A stretch of DNA of 64,000 nucleotides from Hydrocarboniclastica marina (GTDB lineage Bacteria; Pseudomonadota; Gammaproteobacteria; Pseudomonadales; Oleiphilaceae), in contig NZ_CP031093.1 in the NCBI RefSeq assembly GCF_004851605.1, positions 3,410,692-3,474,691 on the forward strand. Reading direction: 5' to 3'. The position numbers and the translations under genes were made by a program. Below the pieces are notes generated by a model. That model worked only from the letters and a program-made list of their open reading frames with translations. It made no database searches and was not told the DNA's origin. This document shows, one piece after another, positions 53,682-62,562 of this stretch; positions within the stretch are counted from its first letter, which is position 1; every line of letters begins with the position of its first letter.

Positions 53682-54998
53682 TCAAATAAACAGATAGCCT
53701 GCGACCGCCAGCGACACGCCAAGGAAAACAAACAGGCTCACGGTGTAGCGGGACAGAATAAAGAAAGCAGCGATAGACCCTATGCAAAGCGCCGTGCCCG
53801 CCCAGAAAACCTCCTGGCTAAAGGAGAGTACCGAAACACCATCGCTGAGTGCGCCGAAGATAGCCAGAACCTGAAAAACGGCGATTAACGCCAGCGCGTA
53901 ATTCTGCTTCTCGTTCTGGCGTTCCAGGTTGGTGTTATGCAACCGCTCCTTGGCCTGGAAGTTCAGATCGATGTACTTCTCGATATTCTCAAGATCGTCA
54001 TAACAGTGCCACCGCTGCAGCAGCCGCACGGCTTCGTCGTGATACTTGGGGAACAGTTTATTCTGGAACGCAAAATATCTTGCACTCAGATCGTGGAACG
54101 CCAGCCTGACCCGATCAGCCTCCTCCACCTCGCGATGCCCCATGATATGTCTGCGATCACTGGCGATCCGGAACTCGTCCTGGAAGTATGTTTTGAAATA
54201 GCCCAGGCAAAAGAACAGGCATTGGCAACGGATCATGATCTGTAAAAGATTCAGGCACACCTGCGGAGGCAAATTCAACGCGACTGTATAGTTCCAGCCG
54301 GGGTGGAAAAACGCCTCGGGATACTCTGAGTCTATGCCCTCGCGGCAGGAGATCGACTTCAGGGACTCTTCATTCCTGAATCGTTCCAGAACACCGTTGC
54401 TCATCTCAGCCTCTGACACGAGCAGAGGGAGCGTACACTCCTGGGAAAACCGAACACCGTCCTTCGGGAACTTCTTCTCCCTGGCAGACACAACTTCGTG
54501 AACAGCCGCTTCCGCTTGCCGGAAAATGCCCTCCATGTAGTCCACAAGCCCAAGGTTCGCGAAGACCTCCCTGCGGGCCAGAACATACTTGCAGATCGAC
54601 TCGGAATCACTATCCGGGGCAAACGCCATGTCCACTTCTGTGACCACGAGGAAGCACCCGTCTTCGTCATAGAAGAGGTTGCTCTCCACCCGCTGTACCG
54701 GCCCGTTGTCGCCTTGACCGAAGCTGACCTCCTTCCGGAAGCCGGGAATTACGAACATTGAGTAATGGCGGGCCATGTCTATGGCGGTAGCGGCGTTGAG
54801 CGTTGAAAGCGTCACCGAACCGCTTGTTTCGTCGTACAACACCCGATCGCCATCGAGGCGCACATGCTCGGCGTTCTGATCGGATCTGTTGATCAGCGAG
54901 AACAATGCCGTGATGAAATTCTTCTTGGTGGTGTACTGACCACACGATAGAAGAAAAACTTTTGTGCCTATAGCGTCACCGTCACTCATCATCGTCAC
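53682..54998 (-). CDS. Hypothetical membrane protein with CorA-like topology
   Basis: This 438-residue protein has a large soluble N-terminal part (about 1-370). A charged helix follows (YIDLNFQAKERLHNTNLERQNEKQ), then two or three C-terminal membrane segments from about 375 to 438. A long soluble domain, a coiled-coil stalk and a terminal hairpin of helices recall CorA-type channels, but no GMN motif is present. It begins at the stop codon of the SET-domain gene (GTG 54998 or ATG 54992), so the two are co-translated. No family is recognised. Confidence 0.65.
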   Translation of the reverse strand: MTMMSDGDAIGTKVFLLSCGQYTTKKNFITALFSLINRSDQNAEHVRLDGDRVLYDETSGSVTLSTLNAATAIDMARHYSMFVIPGFRKEVSFGQGDNGPVQRVESNLFYDEDGCFLVVTEVDMAFAPDSDSESICKYVLARREVFANLGLVDYMEGIFRQAEAAVHEVVSAREKKFPKDGVRFSQECTLPLLVSEAEMSNGVLERFRNEESLKSISCREGIDSEYPEAFFHPGWNYTVALNLPPQVCLNLLQIMIRCQCLFFCLGYFKTYFQDEFRIASDRRHIMGHREVEEADRVRLAFHDLSARYFAFQNKLFPKYHDEAVRLLQRWHCYDDLENIEKYIDLNFQAKERLHNTNLERQNEKQNYALALIAVFQVLAIFGALSDGVSVLSFSQEVFWAGTALCIGSIAAFFILSRYTVSLFVFLGVSLAVAGYLFI

Positions 54999-55484
54999 TC
55001 ATAGATAGGTATGCCCATGCGCCGCAATATAGTCATCGGATAGTGGCTCTTCGCGATAATCCAGCGTCATCTCTTCGTCTTTGGCTATGCTTCGCGCGAC
55101 GACAACGATTGGCGCGTCACCGCGGTGTTTGATAACGAGATTCGGCTGGCGCGAGTGGTTGATGTAGAAGTACTTCGTCCTGTAGGGGCGGACGAGAAAC
55201 TGACTGCCGGACAGCGCGTTCCACTCACTGGTTAACTGCTCGCTCTGGTGCAACGCCCACGGGACTACTTGCCCATCAAGTGTGCAGAGTTGTTTTCCCG
55301 CCGGAAGGTCGCTTTCGGCAAAGAGCCCGAAGCCGTGTATTTTGCTTCGGGAAATATACCCGGCTTCTATGTTGTCTATGACTGTTGATAGATCGTCCAA
55401 ACTGAAAGTCTGCCATTTGCTTCTGGATGAATGGTTCGCCCGGTGCTCCCGCCGCCTGTCTCCCGGATGGGAACCCACTGTCAC
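54999..55484 (-). CDS. SET-domain protein (putative lysine methyltransferase)
   Basis: This 161-residue protein has the SET motifs HGFGLFAESDLPAG (about 49-62), the pseudoknot FYINHSRQPNL (Asn108-His109) and the EEMTLDYREEPL segment (Tyr142), in the usual order. Cysteines of a post-SET domain are absent, as in bacterial members. It would transfer a methyl group to a lysine of an unknown protein. The partner gene for a membrane protein starts at its stop codon, making a two-gene unit. Confidence 0.85.
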   Translation of the reverse strand: MTVGSHPGDRRREHRANHSSRSKWQTFSLDDLSTVIDNIEAGYISRSKIHGFGLFAESDLPAGKQLCTLDGQVVPWALHQSEQLTSEWNALSGSQFLVRPYRTKYFYINHSRQPNLVIKHRGDAPIVVVARSIAKDEEMTLDYREEPLSDDYIAAHGHTYL

Positions 55485-55542
55485 GATTTACCCCGCAGAG
55501 ATCACTCAGGGTGCATAGCGCGCCCGGATGGGCTTCCCGCCC

Positions 55543-55587
55543 GGAAGTACTTAGAGCGAAAGTACTTAGAGCGGAAGTACCCAGAAT
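55543..55587. repeat. 15-bp tandem repeat, three copies
   Basis: GGAAGTACTTAGAGC repeats three times (second copy GAAAGTACTTAGAGC, third degenerate GGAAGTACCCAGAAT). It lies upstream of the SET-domain gene in the gap before the AEC transporter gene. Confidence 0.8.
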
Positions 55588-55777
55588 AGTCGAGTCACCC
55601 GGACACGACCGAAAACTTCGATGCGAACAGGGACTTCAGGCGAAAATACAGAGAAGTCACAGGCTGCAGCATATCCCAACACTGGCCTTACTCCATTAAA
55701 ACCCCTAGTCTCCTACCGAACCGCCACACACTGCTGAATTGTCACATCCTGCTAAACTAGCTGATCCATGAGGCCCC

Positions 55778-56692
55778 ATGGGATTTATCCAAGCCCTGCT
55801 CCCCGTCTTCCTGCTGATCCTTCTAGGCCACCTCCTCCGGCGGGCCAGCTTCCCCGATGCCAACTTCTGGGCAGGTGCCGAGCGTTTCACCTACTACGTT
55901 CTGTTTCCCGCCATGCTGGTATTCAAGCTTGGGAGCGCCGATGTGCCCCACTCGATCTATGCACAGACCGGTGTCCTGATTCTTGCGATGGTGCTGGTGA
56001 TGGCGGCGCTGCTGGTCATGATGCAGTGGCTGATTCGCTGGCCGGGTGCGGTCTTCACGTCGGTTTTTCAGGGCGGGATCCGCTTCAATTCCTACGTCGG
56101 GCTAGCGGCTGCGGCGTCTCTTTATGGTGAAGGTGCGCTCTCGGTAACGGCGGTCGCGGTGGCGATCATGGTGCCGATTCTGAACGTGATCTGCATTCTG
56201 GTGTTTTCGATTTACGCCAGCGAGTCGCAGATCAATGCCCGCGCTGTGGCCTCTTCCATAGTCAGCAACCCCCTGATTCTGGGGTCTTTGGGCGGGGTGT
56301 TTATCAGCTATTTTTCTATCGGGTTCCACCCCTTGGTCGCGGGTGTGATTCAACCGCTCAGCAACCTGGCGTTGCCGCTGGGGCTGATGACCGTGGGTGC
56401 CGGCCTGCAGCTCAAGGCATTGCGCCGAGCCTCGACGAGCTTTCTGGCCGCGTCAGCGGTCAAGCTCGTACTCTTCCCGTTGATAACTGCGGGACTGTGT
56501 ATGGCCCTGGGTATTGGCGGGACAATGGCTCAGGTGGCCGTGCTGCTGGCGTCGCTGCCGACGGCGTCATCAGCATTTATCCTGGCCCGGCAACTCGGCG
56601 GAGACGCACCGCTAATGGCGGCAATCATCAGTGGCCAGACGCTACTGGCCATGCTGACCATGCCGCTGATGCTCGGGCTTCTGGCCCAGTGA
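55778..56692 (+). CDS. AEC (auxin efflux carrier) family transporter
   Basis: This 304-residue protein has about ten membrane helices, including GFIQALLPVFLLILLGHLLRR and two conserved blocks, GGIRFNSYVGLAAAASLYG and VAVLLASLPTASSAFILARQLGGD. Family members export or import organic acids, amino acids or auxin-like compounds. The substrate is unknown. Confidence 0.9.
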   Translation: MGFIQALLPVFLLILLGHLLRRASFPDANFWAGAERFTYYVLFPAMLVFKLGSADVPHSIYAQTGVLILAMVLVMAALLVMMQWLIRWPGAVFTSVFQGGIRFNSYVGLAAAASLYGEGALSVTAVAVAIMVPILNVICILVFSIYASESQINARAVASSIVSNPLILGSLGGVFISYFSIGFHPLVAGVIQPLSNLALPLGLMTVGAGLQLKALRRASTSFLAASAVKLVLFPLITAGLCMALGIGGTMAQVAVLLASLPTASSAFILARQLGGDAPLMAAIISGQTLLAMLTMPLMLGLLAQ

Positions 56693-56751
56693 AAGGCACC
56701 GTTACAGCAGCCTGATCCGGCAGGAGATCGCTGTTCGGGTGCCTCTGGGGA

Positions 56752-57318
56752 TCAGGCCCGACCTACAAACTTACGCTCGTCGACATTCACCTTGATGCGG
56801 TCGCCTGTAGAAATGTGCTCAGGCACCTGCACAACCAGGCCGGTACTCAGGGTGGCGGGTTTGGTGCGAGCTGTTGCCGAGCCGCCCTTGATCGATGGAT
56901 CTGTTTCTGCAATGTCCAGATCGACCGTCGGTGGAAGTCCCAGAGCCACCGGCGCATCCTTGACCAGAATGACGGTCACGCCCGGGGTGTCTTCGCTGAT
57001 GAACAGGAGTTCGTCGGCAATGGCTTCACGGTTAAGGCTGTACTGGGTGAAGTCCTCGCTGTCCATGAACACGCATTCCTCGCCGTCGGCATAGGAAAAC
57101 ATGGCTGGGCGCCGGGTCAGGTCAGCCAGATTCAGCATGTCTGAATCCTTGAAGGTTTCATCTTTCTTGTTGTTGGTCACCACATCGTACAGGCGCATCC
57201 GGTAGAGGCTGCCGCCGGCGCGGCCCTGAGGCACGGAGCGCTCGATGTCGCGCACGAAGTAAACCCTGCCATCGTACTCAATGGCCGAATTCTTTTTGAT
57301 TTCACTGGCTTTGGGCAT
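56752..57318 (-). CDS. yeiP: Elongation factor P-like protein YeiP/EfpL
   Basis: This 188-residue protein has the three-domain EF-P fold: [23 protein letters not shown] in the KOW-like N-domain, [38 protein letters not shown] in the OB domain and a C-terminal [27 protein letters not shown]. The loop tip where EF-P has its modified Lys here reads [10 protein letters not shown], as in the EfpL/YeiP branch. It helps ribosomes at stalling sequences. It is an independent gene. Confidence 0.92.
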   Translation of the reverse strand: MPKASEIKKNSAIEYDGRVYFVRDIERSVPQGRAGGSLYRMRLYDVVTNNKKDETFKDSDMLNLADLTRRPAMFSYADGEECVFMDSEDFTQYSLNREAIADELLFISEDTPGVTVILVKDAPVALGLPPTVDLDIAETDPSIKGGSATARTKPATLSTGLVVQVPEHISTGDRIKVNVDERKFVGRA

Positions 57319-57542
57319 TTTTCCTGATTCCGAGATAGTAGGTCGAAAAATAGATCAAAGAAGGTGGGGCTAACAAAGTGCTCATATAGCATAGATGGCG
57401 CGCCACAGGCGATAGGGCTCTCCCGCAAGTCGGCCCTTAGCCACAGAATAATAGGTTCTTTTCGGCAAATCGCCACGGGCCGCATCGACCGGAAAGCGCC
57501 ACCCTGACGGTCAGTACCGTTCTGTCATCAGCGTTGAGCTTC

Positions 57543-57854
57543 TCAGACGAGGTAGCGTGTCAGTGCGGCTACGGCGATACCTGCGCTGATCGCGGGCAGC
57601 GGCTTGCGGAAGAGCAGCATCAGTAGGGCGGTGGACGCCAACGCCAGGCGTGCGCCGAGGTCACCTTCAACCGCCAGTGGCGTGAGAATGGCGATGAGTA
57701 CTGAACTTGCCATTGCATTGATGAAGCCCTCGACCCGCGGGCTGATGGGTACGAAGGACATCAGCAAAGCGCCACCGAGTCGCGTGGCAAGCGTGACGAG
57801 CGCCATCACCACGACGATCAGGGTAATACCGAATGCCGTCGTCTCGACCGTCAT
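57543..57854 (-). CDS. azlD: AzlD-family branched-chain amino acid exporter small subunit
   Basis: This 103-residue protein has three to four short membrane helices (GITLIVVVMALVTLATRLGGALLMSF, INAMASSVLIAILTPLAVEG and LLMLLFRKPLPAISAGIAVAALTRYL). It matches AzlD, the partner of AzlC. ATG 57854 overlaps the azlC stop by four bases. The longer open frame upstream of this start overlaps azlC. Confidence 0.88.
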   Translation of the reverse strand: MTVETTAFGITLIVVVMALVTLATRLGGALLMSFVPISPRVEGFINAMASSVLIAILTPLAVEGDLGARLALASTALLMLLFRKPLPAISAGIAVAALTRYLV

Positions 57855-58561
57855 GAGGGCGCTTTCTCCAGCCAGAAAAAGCCGACGGCCCCGCCAGCCA
57901 GGGCGCCGACGACGACATGGGTATGGGCGGGAAGCCAGCGATAGGCCAACAGCGCCGTAGCGCCGGCGACGCACCAGGCGACGAGAACGCGGGGCGATTT
58001 CTTGCCGCCCAGGGCCATTGCCAGTAGAAAACAGCCGAGCACCATATCCAGGCCAAGGCTCTGCGGGTCCTGTAGCAGCCCCCCAAAGTAGACGCCCAAC
58101 AGGGTGCCGCCCACCCAGGAAAGCCACAGCGCGATACCGCCGCCGAGAATGACCTCAAGGTTGTGACGGCCGCTCTGATAATCCTGAGCCGCAACGGCCC
58201 AGTTGGCGTCCGAGAGCACCAGCAGGATACTGTAGCGCCGGGCCGGCGACAGCTCGCGGAGCATGGGATACAGGGACGCTCCCATGAGCAGATGACGTGA
58301 GTTTATGGCAAAGACCACGGCGATCAGCGGCAGCAGGGCGACCTCCTGCCCCCACATCCCAAGCGCTGCAAACTGGGACGCGCCAGCGAACACCAGCGTA
58401 CTCATCAGGGTCGCTTCCAGGGGCGCCAGACCCGTCTGTACCGCCGCAAGGCCGTAGGCCGCGCCAAACGCCATGACAAACAGCGAGATGGGCAGCAGCC
58501 TGAAGAATTCCGCGCGCACTTTGGCCGGCTCAAGATGGTAGGGGTAGAGTGATCCGCTCAT
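57851..58561 (-). CDS. azlC: AzlC-family branched-chain amino acid exporter large subunit
   Basis: This 236-residue protein has FGAAYGLAAVQTGLAPLEATLMSTLVFAGASQFAALGMW, FAINSRHLLMGASLYPML and further helices, all typical of AzlC. With AzlD it exports leucine, valine or related amino acids. In this genome it may relate to the valine-catabolic operon, although it lies about 30 kb away. Confidence 0.9.
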   Translation of the reverse strand: MSGSLYPYHLEPAKVRAEFFRLLPISLFVMAFGAAYGLAAVQTGLAPLEATLMSTLVFAGASQFAALGMWGQEVALLPLIAVVFAINSRHLLMGASLYPMLRELSPARRYSILLVLSDANWAVAAQDYQSGRHNLEVILGGGIALWLSWVGGTLLGVYFGGLLQDPQSLGLDMVLGCFLLAMALGGKKSPRVLVAWCVAGATALLAYRWLPAHTHVVVGALAGGAVGFFWLEKAPS

Positions 58562-58819
58562 GTTAGCAAGCTATCAGAAGCCACCCGGTTCTGAACATAG
58601 GCAAAAACCGCCTCATGGCCAAGCCGGGACGCAAAAAGGCGTGACGAGAGATGTTGTCGCGGGAAATTTCGCTGGGCAGCACCGCGCAGAGAATTGGGTT
58701 GCGAACGATTAAATCAACGCCACCTGAGCAGAAGATTGAAAACCAAGGCTATTCAAGCCAGCGTCGCTGGTTATACTACGCTTTCACAGCACCTGTCCGC
58801 CTTTTGGTGAGGTCCAGCA

Positions 58820-59077
58820 TTGTCGCAGCCCGTCTCACAGTCCTCTTCGCAACTACGCCGCCTTATTGAGCAAGCGCGGAAGACCCGTACGGTGAATGAT
58901 ATCTTCAAGTTTCACGCGTCCGGCCTGCCCCTGCAACAGGGCCAACTGACCGTCGACCCACTGATAACGCAGCTGGCTGAGCTGGAAACGGATCTGTTTG
59001 AAACCCCACCGGACCCGTTGCCGGTGGCCGAGCTCGTGACTGAGCTTGAGCAGATCGCGGAAGAGCTCCTATCTTAG
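58820..59077 (+). CDS. Small hypothetical acidic protein
   Basis: This 85-residue protein starts at TTG 58820, preceded by GGTGAGG. It has a helical N-terminal part (QLRRLIEQARKTRTVNDIFKF) and an acidic Leu/Glu-rich C-terminal half (ELETDLFETPPDPLPVAELVTELEQIAEELL). There are no cysteines and no signal peptide. I do not recognise it. Confidence 0.5.
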   Translation: MSQPVSQSSSQLRRLIEQARKTRTVNDIFKFHASGLPLQQGQLTVDPLITQLAELETDLFETPPDPLPVAELVTELEQIAEELLS

Positions 59078-59121
59078 ACAGGCCCCAGCGTCGGGCATTA
59101 ATACTGTCTGGGCGTTAGCGT

Positions 59122-60216
59122 TCAGGCACGTGAATGACCCAACGCGCCCGTGGCGGGAGAAAAAGCTCGGACCCGTTCGCCGTAATTCTGGCAAAACTGG
59201 GCGGGGGAGAGCCCGGTCCATCGCTTGAAGGCGTGGGAGAAACTCGACGCTTCTGTATACCCGAGCTCATCGGCAACCTGGGGTATGCCTTCGCCTGAAA
59301 GCAGGCGTTCGCGTGCATACTCGATCAGCACAGTTTCCCGTACCTGCCGCCAGCCAGTTCCCTCTTCGCGCAGTCGCCGTCGGGCGCTGCGTTCCGACAG
59401 GTTGAGGGCCACGGCCGCTTGGCGGAAAGAGCAGCGCCAGTTTCCGTTTTGCTGCAGGAAGCTTCTGATCTCGTCTGTCAGGCTGCCGGGAAGGCGTCTC
59501 CGGTCGATCGTTTCCTGGCAGCGGCGTTCACATTGGGCCTGGGTGAAAGCATTGGCCTGGGAGAAGCCGAGTTGCAGGATATCGGGCCGCAGGAAAAGAC
59601 GGGTCGTGCTTTTTCCTACTTGGAGCTCACAACCGTACAAAGATTCAGCCCGCTCCATCCCGGAGTGCCAGGGCAAAGCCAGCTCAATAGCGCTTACCCC
59701 AATCGGATGGCCCGAGAGCAGATCCTGATGGATGTTATAGACCATTGCCAGGTCACGCCCGATCAGAAAAGCTGTAACAGCCGGAGGCAGGTGATCATGG
59801 AGCATCTCCACGACGGGACTGACACCATTCATCTTCAGTTGGTAGCGCACCAGAGGAAAGCCGACTTGCGTGAATCGGGCGCTCCACTCAGCGGCCTGGC
59901 GGCCATTGGCCGCGCTCATTATTCCCAGGCCGAGGATTCCTAAAGATGAAAGGTGCTGCTCCAGTCCTACATCAAAGCCCCGAGTGAAGTCCTGCCCCAG
60001 CGTTTCGCAGATTTTCTGGATCAGTTTGAGTTCCTGCCAGGCTTCGATCTCTGCGTCCGGGTCGGCGAGCTGCATAGCGGTTACAGCCGCCTCCCGCAAA
60101 CAGACGTCTTTTTCCAGCCCGTGCGCGACGGCGTAGGCGATCAGTTGCCGCAAACCGGCTATCCCTAACCGATAGCGGTCCGCCACTGAGTGTGATGAGT
60201 GTGCCTGCGGTTTCAT
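59122..60216 (-). CDS. AraC-family regulator (Arabinose-bd N-domain type)
   Basis: This 364-residue protein has an N-terminal ligand domain typical of OruR/ArgR-like AraC proteins (GLEKDVCLREAAV..., LGLGIMSAANGRQAAEWSARF) and a C-terminal double helix-turn-helix (VALNLSERSARRRLREEGTGW and VADELGYTEASSFSHAFKRWTGLSPAQF). It is divergent from the SGNH hydrolase and LifO-like gene pair and lies about 210 bases from it, so it is a plausible regulator of that pair. Confidence 0.88.
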   Translation of the reverse strand: MKPQAHSSHSVADRYRLGIAGLRQLIAYAVAHGLEKDVCLREAAVTAMQLADPDAEIEAWQELKLIQKICETLGQDFTRGFDVGLEQHLSSLGILGLGIMSAANGRQAAEWSARFTQVGFPLVRYQLKMNGVSPVVEMLHDHLPPAVTAFLIGRDLAMVYNIHQDLLSGHPIGVSAIELALPWHSGMERAESLYGCELQVGKSTTRLFLRPDILQLGFSQANAFTQAQCERRCQETIDRRRLPGSLTDEIRSFLQQNGNWRCSFRQAAVALNLSERSARRRLREEGTGWRQVRETVLIEYARERLLSGEGIPQVADELGYTEASSFSHAFKRWTGLSPAQFCQNYGERVRAFSPATGALGHSRA

Positions 60217-60424
60217 GATTTACGTCAGCCCGGGAAACGTTCTGACATGGATGATTGCCGAAAATCACACACACCCCTGAGATACGGTTCACATTAACAT
60301 CTGTTTGTCCGCTTTTCGCAAAGAAAGTGTCATTCCTCGCATGGGCTTCTGCCTGCGGCTCAGGCATCTTGAAGCTGCTCGTACTCAAATGAATTACGGA
60401 TTTATCACATAAGGAAAAACAACA

Positions 60425-61195
60425 ATGATACTCAAGCATGGATCTTTCGCTGAAAATATCTCCGCGAAATGGCGCAGCGCCGTACTGGTCTGCCTCGCAA
60501 TAACACTGACCGGCTGTGGTCAGCTCGGCCCGCTCTTAAGCAACGACAAGGTGACTGACGCTGATAACGACGAGGTCGTGTTTATCGGCGACTCTATCTT
60601 CGCGTTATCGGGCAAGATCCAGGACGAACTTGAAGAAAAGGCGGGGCAAACCTTCCGCCGTTATACAGTCTCAGGCGCAGAGTTAAGTGGCACCGGCGCC
60701 ATTGCGCCTTCGATCCCAGAGCAATTCCGGGAAGCCTACGGTGACAACCCGAACATCAAAACCATGGTGGGCGATGCTGGCGGCAATGACATCCTGCTGC
60801 CAGCTATTGCTTTTGACCCCAACAAGTGCAAAACCCGCTGGTACCAATTCGGCGGCCTTAGCCAGAGCTGCAAGGATATGATTGACGACCTGTACGTCGA
60901 GGGTGTCGATTTTCTCAACGAGGTTTCCGATTCCGGTGTCGAGAACGGGGTTCTGCTAGGGTACTACTACACCAAAAATGGCCTTTTCCGCCTGGCGTCT
61001 TTGAAAGAGGCTGTGGACTATGGCAATCAGGTACTCGCCAGGGCCTGCCGTAATTCAACCCTGGACTGTACCTTTGTCGACCCTCGTAACGTGATCGTCA
61101 ACAGCGATATCATTTTCGACGGCATCCACCCAGCCGATAGCGGATCCGAGAAGCTTGCGGAGCTGATTTGGCCAGAACTGGAACCTTTGCTCTAA
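60425..61195 (+). CDS. SGNH/GDSL-family lipoprotein hydrolase
   Basis: This 256-residue protein has a lipoprotein signal (TLTGCGQL, Cys31). The hydrolase blocks are in order: block I VVFIGDSIFA with nucleophile Ser57, block II Gly in YTVSGAELSG, block III GGNDILLP with Asn121, and block V FDGIHPADS with Asp232 and His235. The catalytic set is complete. It would be a membrane-bound esterase or lipase facing the periplasm or cell surface. A LifO-like gene starts 63 bases downstream, unusual for this fold. A divergent AraC regulator precedes it. Confidence 0.88.
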   Translation: MILKHGSFAENISAKWRSAVLVCLAITLTGCGQLGPLLSNDKVTDADNDEVVFIGDSIFALSGKIQDELEEKAGQTFRRYTVSGAELSGTGAIAPSIPEQFREAYGDNPNIKTMVGDAGGNDILLPAIAFDPNKCKTRWYQFGGLSQSCKDMIDDLYVEGVDFLNEVSDSGVENGVLLGYYYTKNGLFRLASLKEAVDYGNQVLARACRNSTLDCTFVDPRNVIVNSDIIFDGIHPADSGSEKLAELIWPELEPLL

Positions 61196-61258
61196 CCCAT
61201 ATGGGCGCCGGCGGCCTTATTACAGGCGCCGGCCGCCACGCACTAATCGGTACAGTAA

Positions 61259-62290
61259 ATGTCAAAACGCCGTTATGTTGGCCTCTCAGTATTTCTCCTC
61301 ATCACCGTCTCTCTGGCCTTTTTTTTTGCTATCCCGCCCGAGCAAGAGACTACCCCTTCCCCAGCCGCCAAGGATTACCCCGATTCCGTCGTTGCCGAGA
61401 CGACTGGCGCCGACAAGGTTAACGTGGTCGACGCTGCCCAACTGGTAGAGCGTATTGCGGTTCGCTTCCTTGAGACATACGGCGACACCATTGATCAGCC
61501 AGCCACTCAGGCACAGCTTTTCGAAGAGCGGCGACTTTTACTCTCAAAATACCCGAGCCGAGGCGCGGCCCTGTTTGAAGATGCGTTGGCGCTGGCGTTT
61601 CCGGAACTCAAGGACCAGATTCTCGCCCTGCTCGCGAAGCTGAGCCTGTACTACGAATGGCTTGATGAGCAGGAACTTCGGCTACAAGGGCTGGAAACTC
61701 TGCAACGCCAGGCGGCGGTTTGGCAGAAACGCGAAGAAATCTTTGGGCAGTTGGCCAGCCAGCTATGGGCTGATGAGGAAAACGCCATTGAGAAAAAATC
61801 GGAAGCCTTCCAGCAGGAACTTACGCGCCTCAATGAGGCTGAGCACCTGTCTCTTCAGGAGCTTGCCTATCAGCTCCAGGCCACCGTTGACAATCTTTAT
61901 GACGATGACCTTGCGACCCGGATGACTGGCGCCGGTACCATGGGACGAACGCTTTTCAGTATGAACAGCGTGCAGAATCAGTTGAAATCGCTGCCTAATG
62001 AGGAGCGGCAGGCCAAAATAAACGAACTACGCCGTCAACTGGGCTATCCCGAAGATGCGGTGGAACGTCTGGCCAAGCTGGACCAGGAACGGGAGCAAAA
62101 ATGGCAGAACGGCGAAGCGTACATGGCCCAACGCCAGCAACTCCAACAGAGCCTTTCCGGACGCGAATTGGATAACGCTATGCAACGGCTACGACAGGAA
62201 TATTTCGGCTCGTCCGCGCCGACGATTGCCCGGGAAGAGGAAGAAGACTTCTTTCGCTTTGAGCGGGGTCGTCGTTACGGCGTCAACTGA
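61259..62290 (+). CDS. Divergent lipase-foldase (LifO)-like protein
   Basis: This 343-residue protein has an N-terminal TM anchor (about 8-25), a Pro/Thr-rich linker and a long helical Glu/Gln-rich body. Its C-terminal half (LGYPEDAVERLAKLDQERE and DNAMQRLRQEYF) closely resembles the lipase-binding part of LifO at 33151. The mini-domain 1 signatures are lost: no PxSLxGT, and the RxxFDYFL position reads ERIAVRFLETYGD. It follows the SGNH lipoprotein gene and probably assists its folding, which would extend foldase function to a new client fold. This is inference. Confidence 0.75.
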   Translation: MSKRRYVGLSVFLLITVSLAFFFAIPPEQETTPSPAAKDYPDSVVAETTGADKVNVVDAAQLVERIAVRFLETYGDTIDQPATQAQLFEERRLLLSKYPSRGAALFEDALALAFPELKDQILALLAKLSLYYEWLDEQELRLQGLETLQRQAAVWQKREEIFGQLASQLWADEENAIEKKSEAFQQELTRLNEAEHLSLQELAYQLQATVDNLYDDDLATRMTGAGTMGRTLFSMNSVQNQLKSLPNEERQAKINELRRQLGYPEDAVERLAKLDQEREQKWQNGEAYMAQRQQLQQSLSGRELDNAMQRLRQEYFGSSAPTIAREEEEDFFRFERGRRYGVN

Positions 62291-62311
62291 GGGTCAGCCG
62301 AGCGCCCATGA

Positions 62312-62337
62312 AAAAAGGCAGCCGAAGCTGCCTTTTT
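62312..62337. terminator. Bidirectional rho-independent terminator
   Basis: AAAAAGGCAGC-CGAA-GCTGCCTTTTT is a perfect 11-bp hairpin with A and T tracts, so it can end transcripts from both the LifO-like gene and the convergent cold-shock gene. Confidence 0.92.
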
Positions 62338-62355
62338 CACGCTTGTGCTAGCTAT

Positions 62356-62562
62356 TTAGCTGGCAACTACGTTTTCCGCCTGAGGGCCTTTCTGGCCTTC
62401 GGTCACGGTGAATTCTACCTGTTGGCCTTCTGCCAGGGTCTTGAATCCGCCGCCTTGAATAGCGCTGTAGTGAACAAAAACGTCAGGGCCGCTCTCACGA
62501 GTAATAAAGCCAAAGCCTTTTGCTTCGTTGAAGAACTTAACCGTACCGGTAGTAGTAGACAT
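62356..62562 (-). CDS. Cold-shock protein (CspA family)
   Basis: This 68-residue single cold-shock domain has RNP1 (KGFGFIT) and RNP2 (VFVHYSAI), and starts [19 protein letters not shown] 62562 follows AGGA; the open frame extends to 62586. It binds single-stranded RNA/DNA and melts secondary structure, especially at low temperature. A terminator shared with the convergent foldase-like gene lies past its stop. Confidence 0.93.
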   Translation of the reverse strand: MSTTTGTVKFFNEAKGFGFITRESGPDVFVHYSAIQGGGFKTLAEGQQVEFTVTEGQKGPQAENVVAS

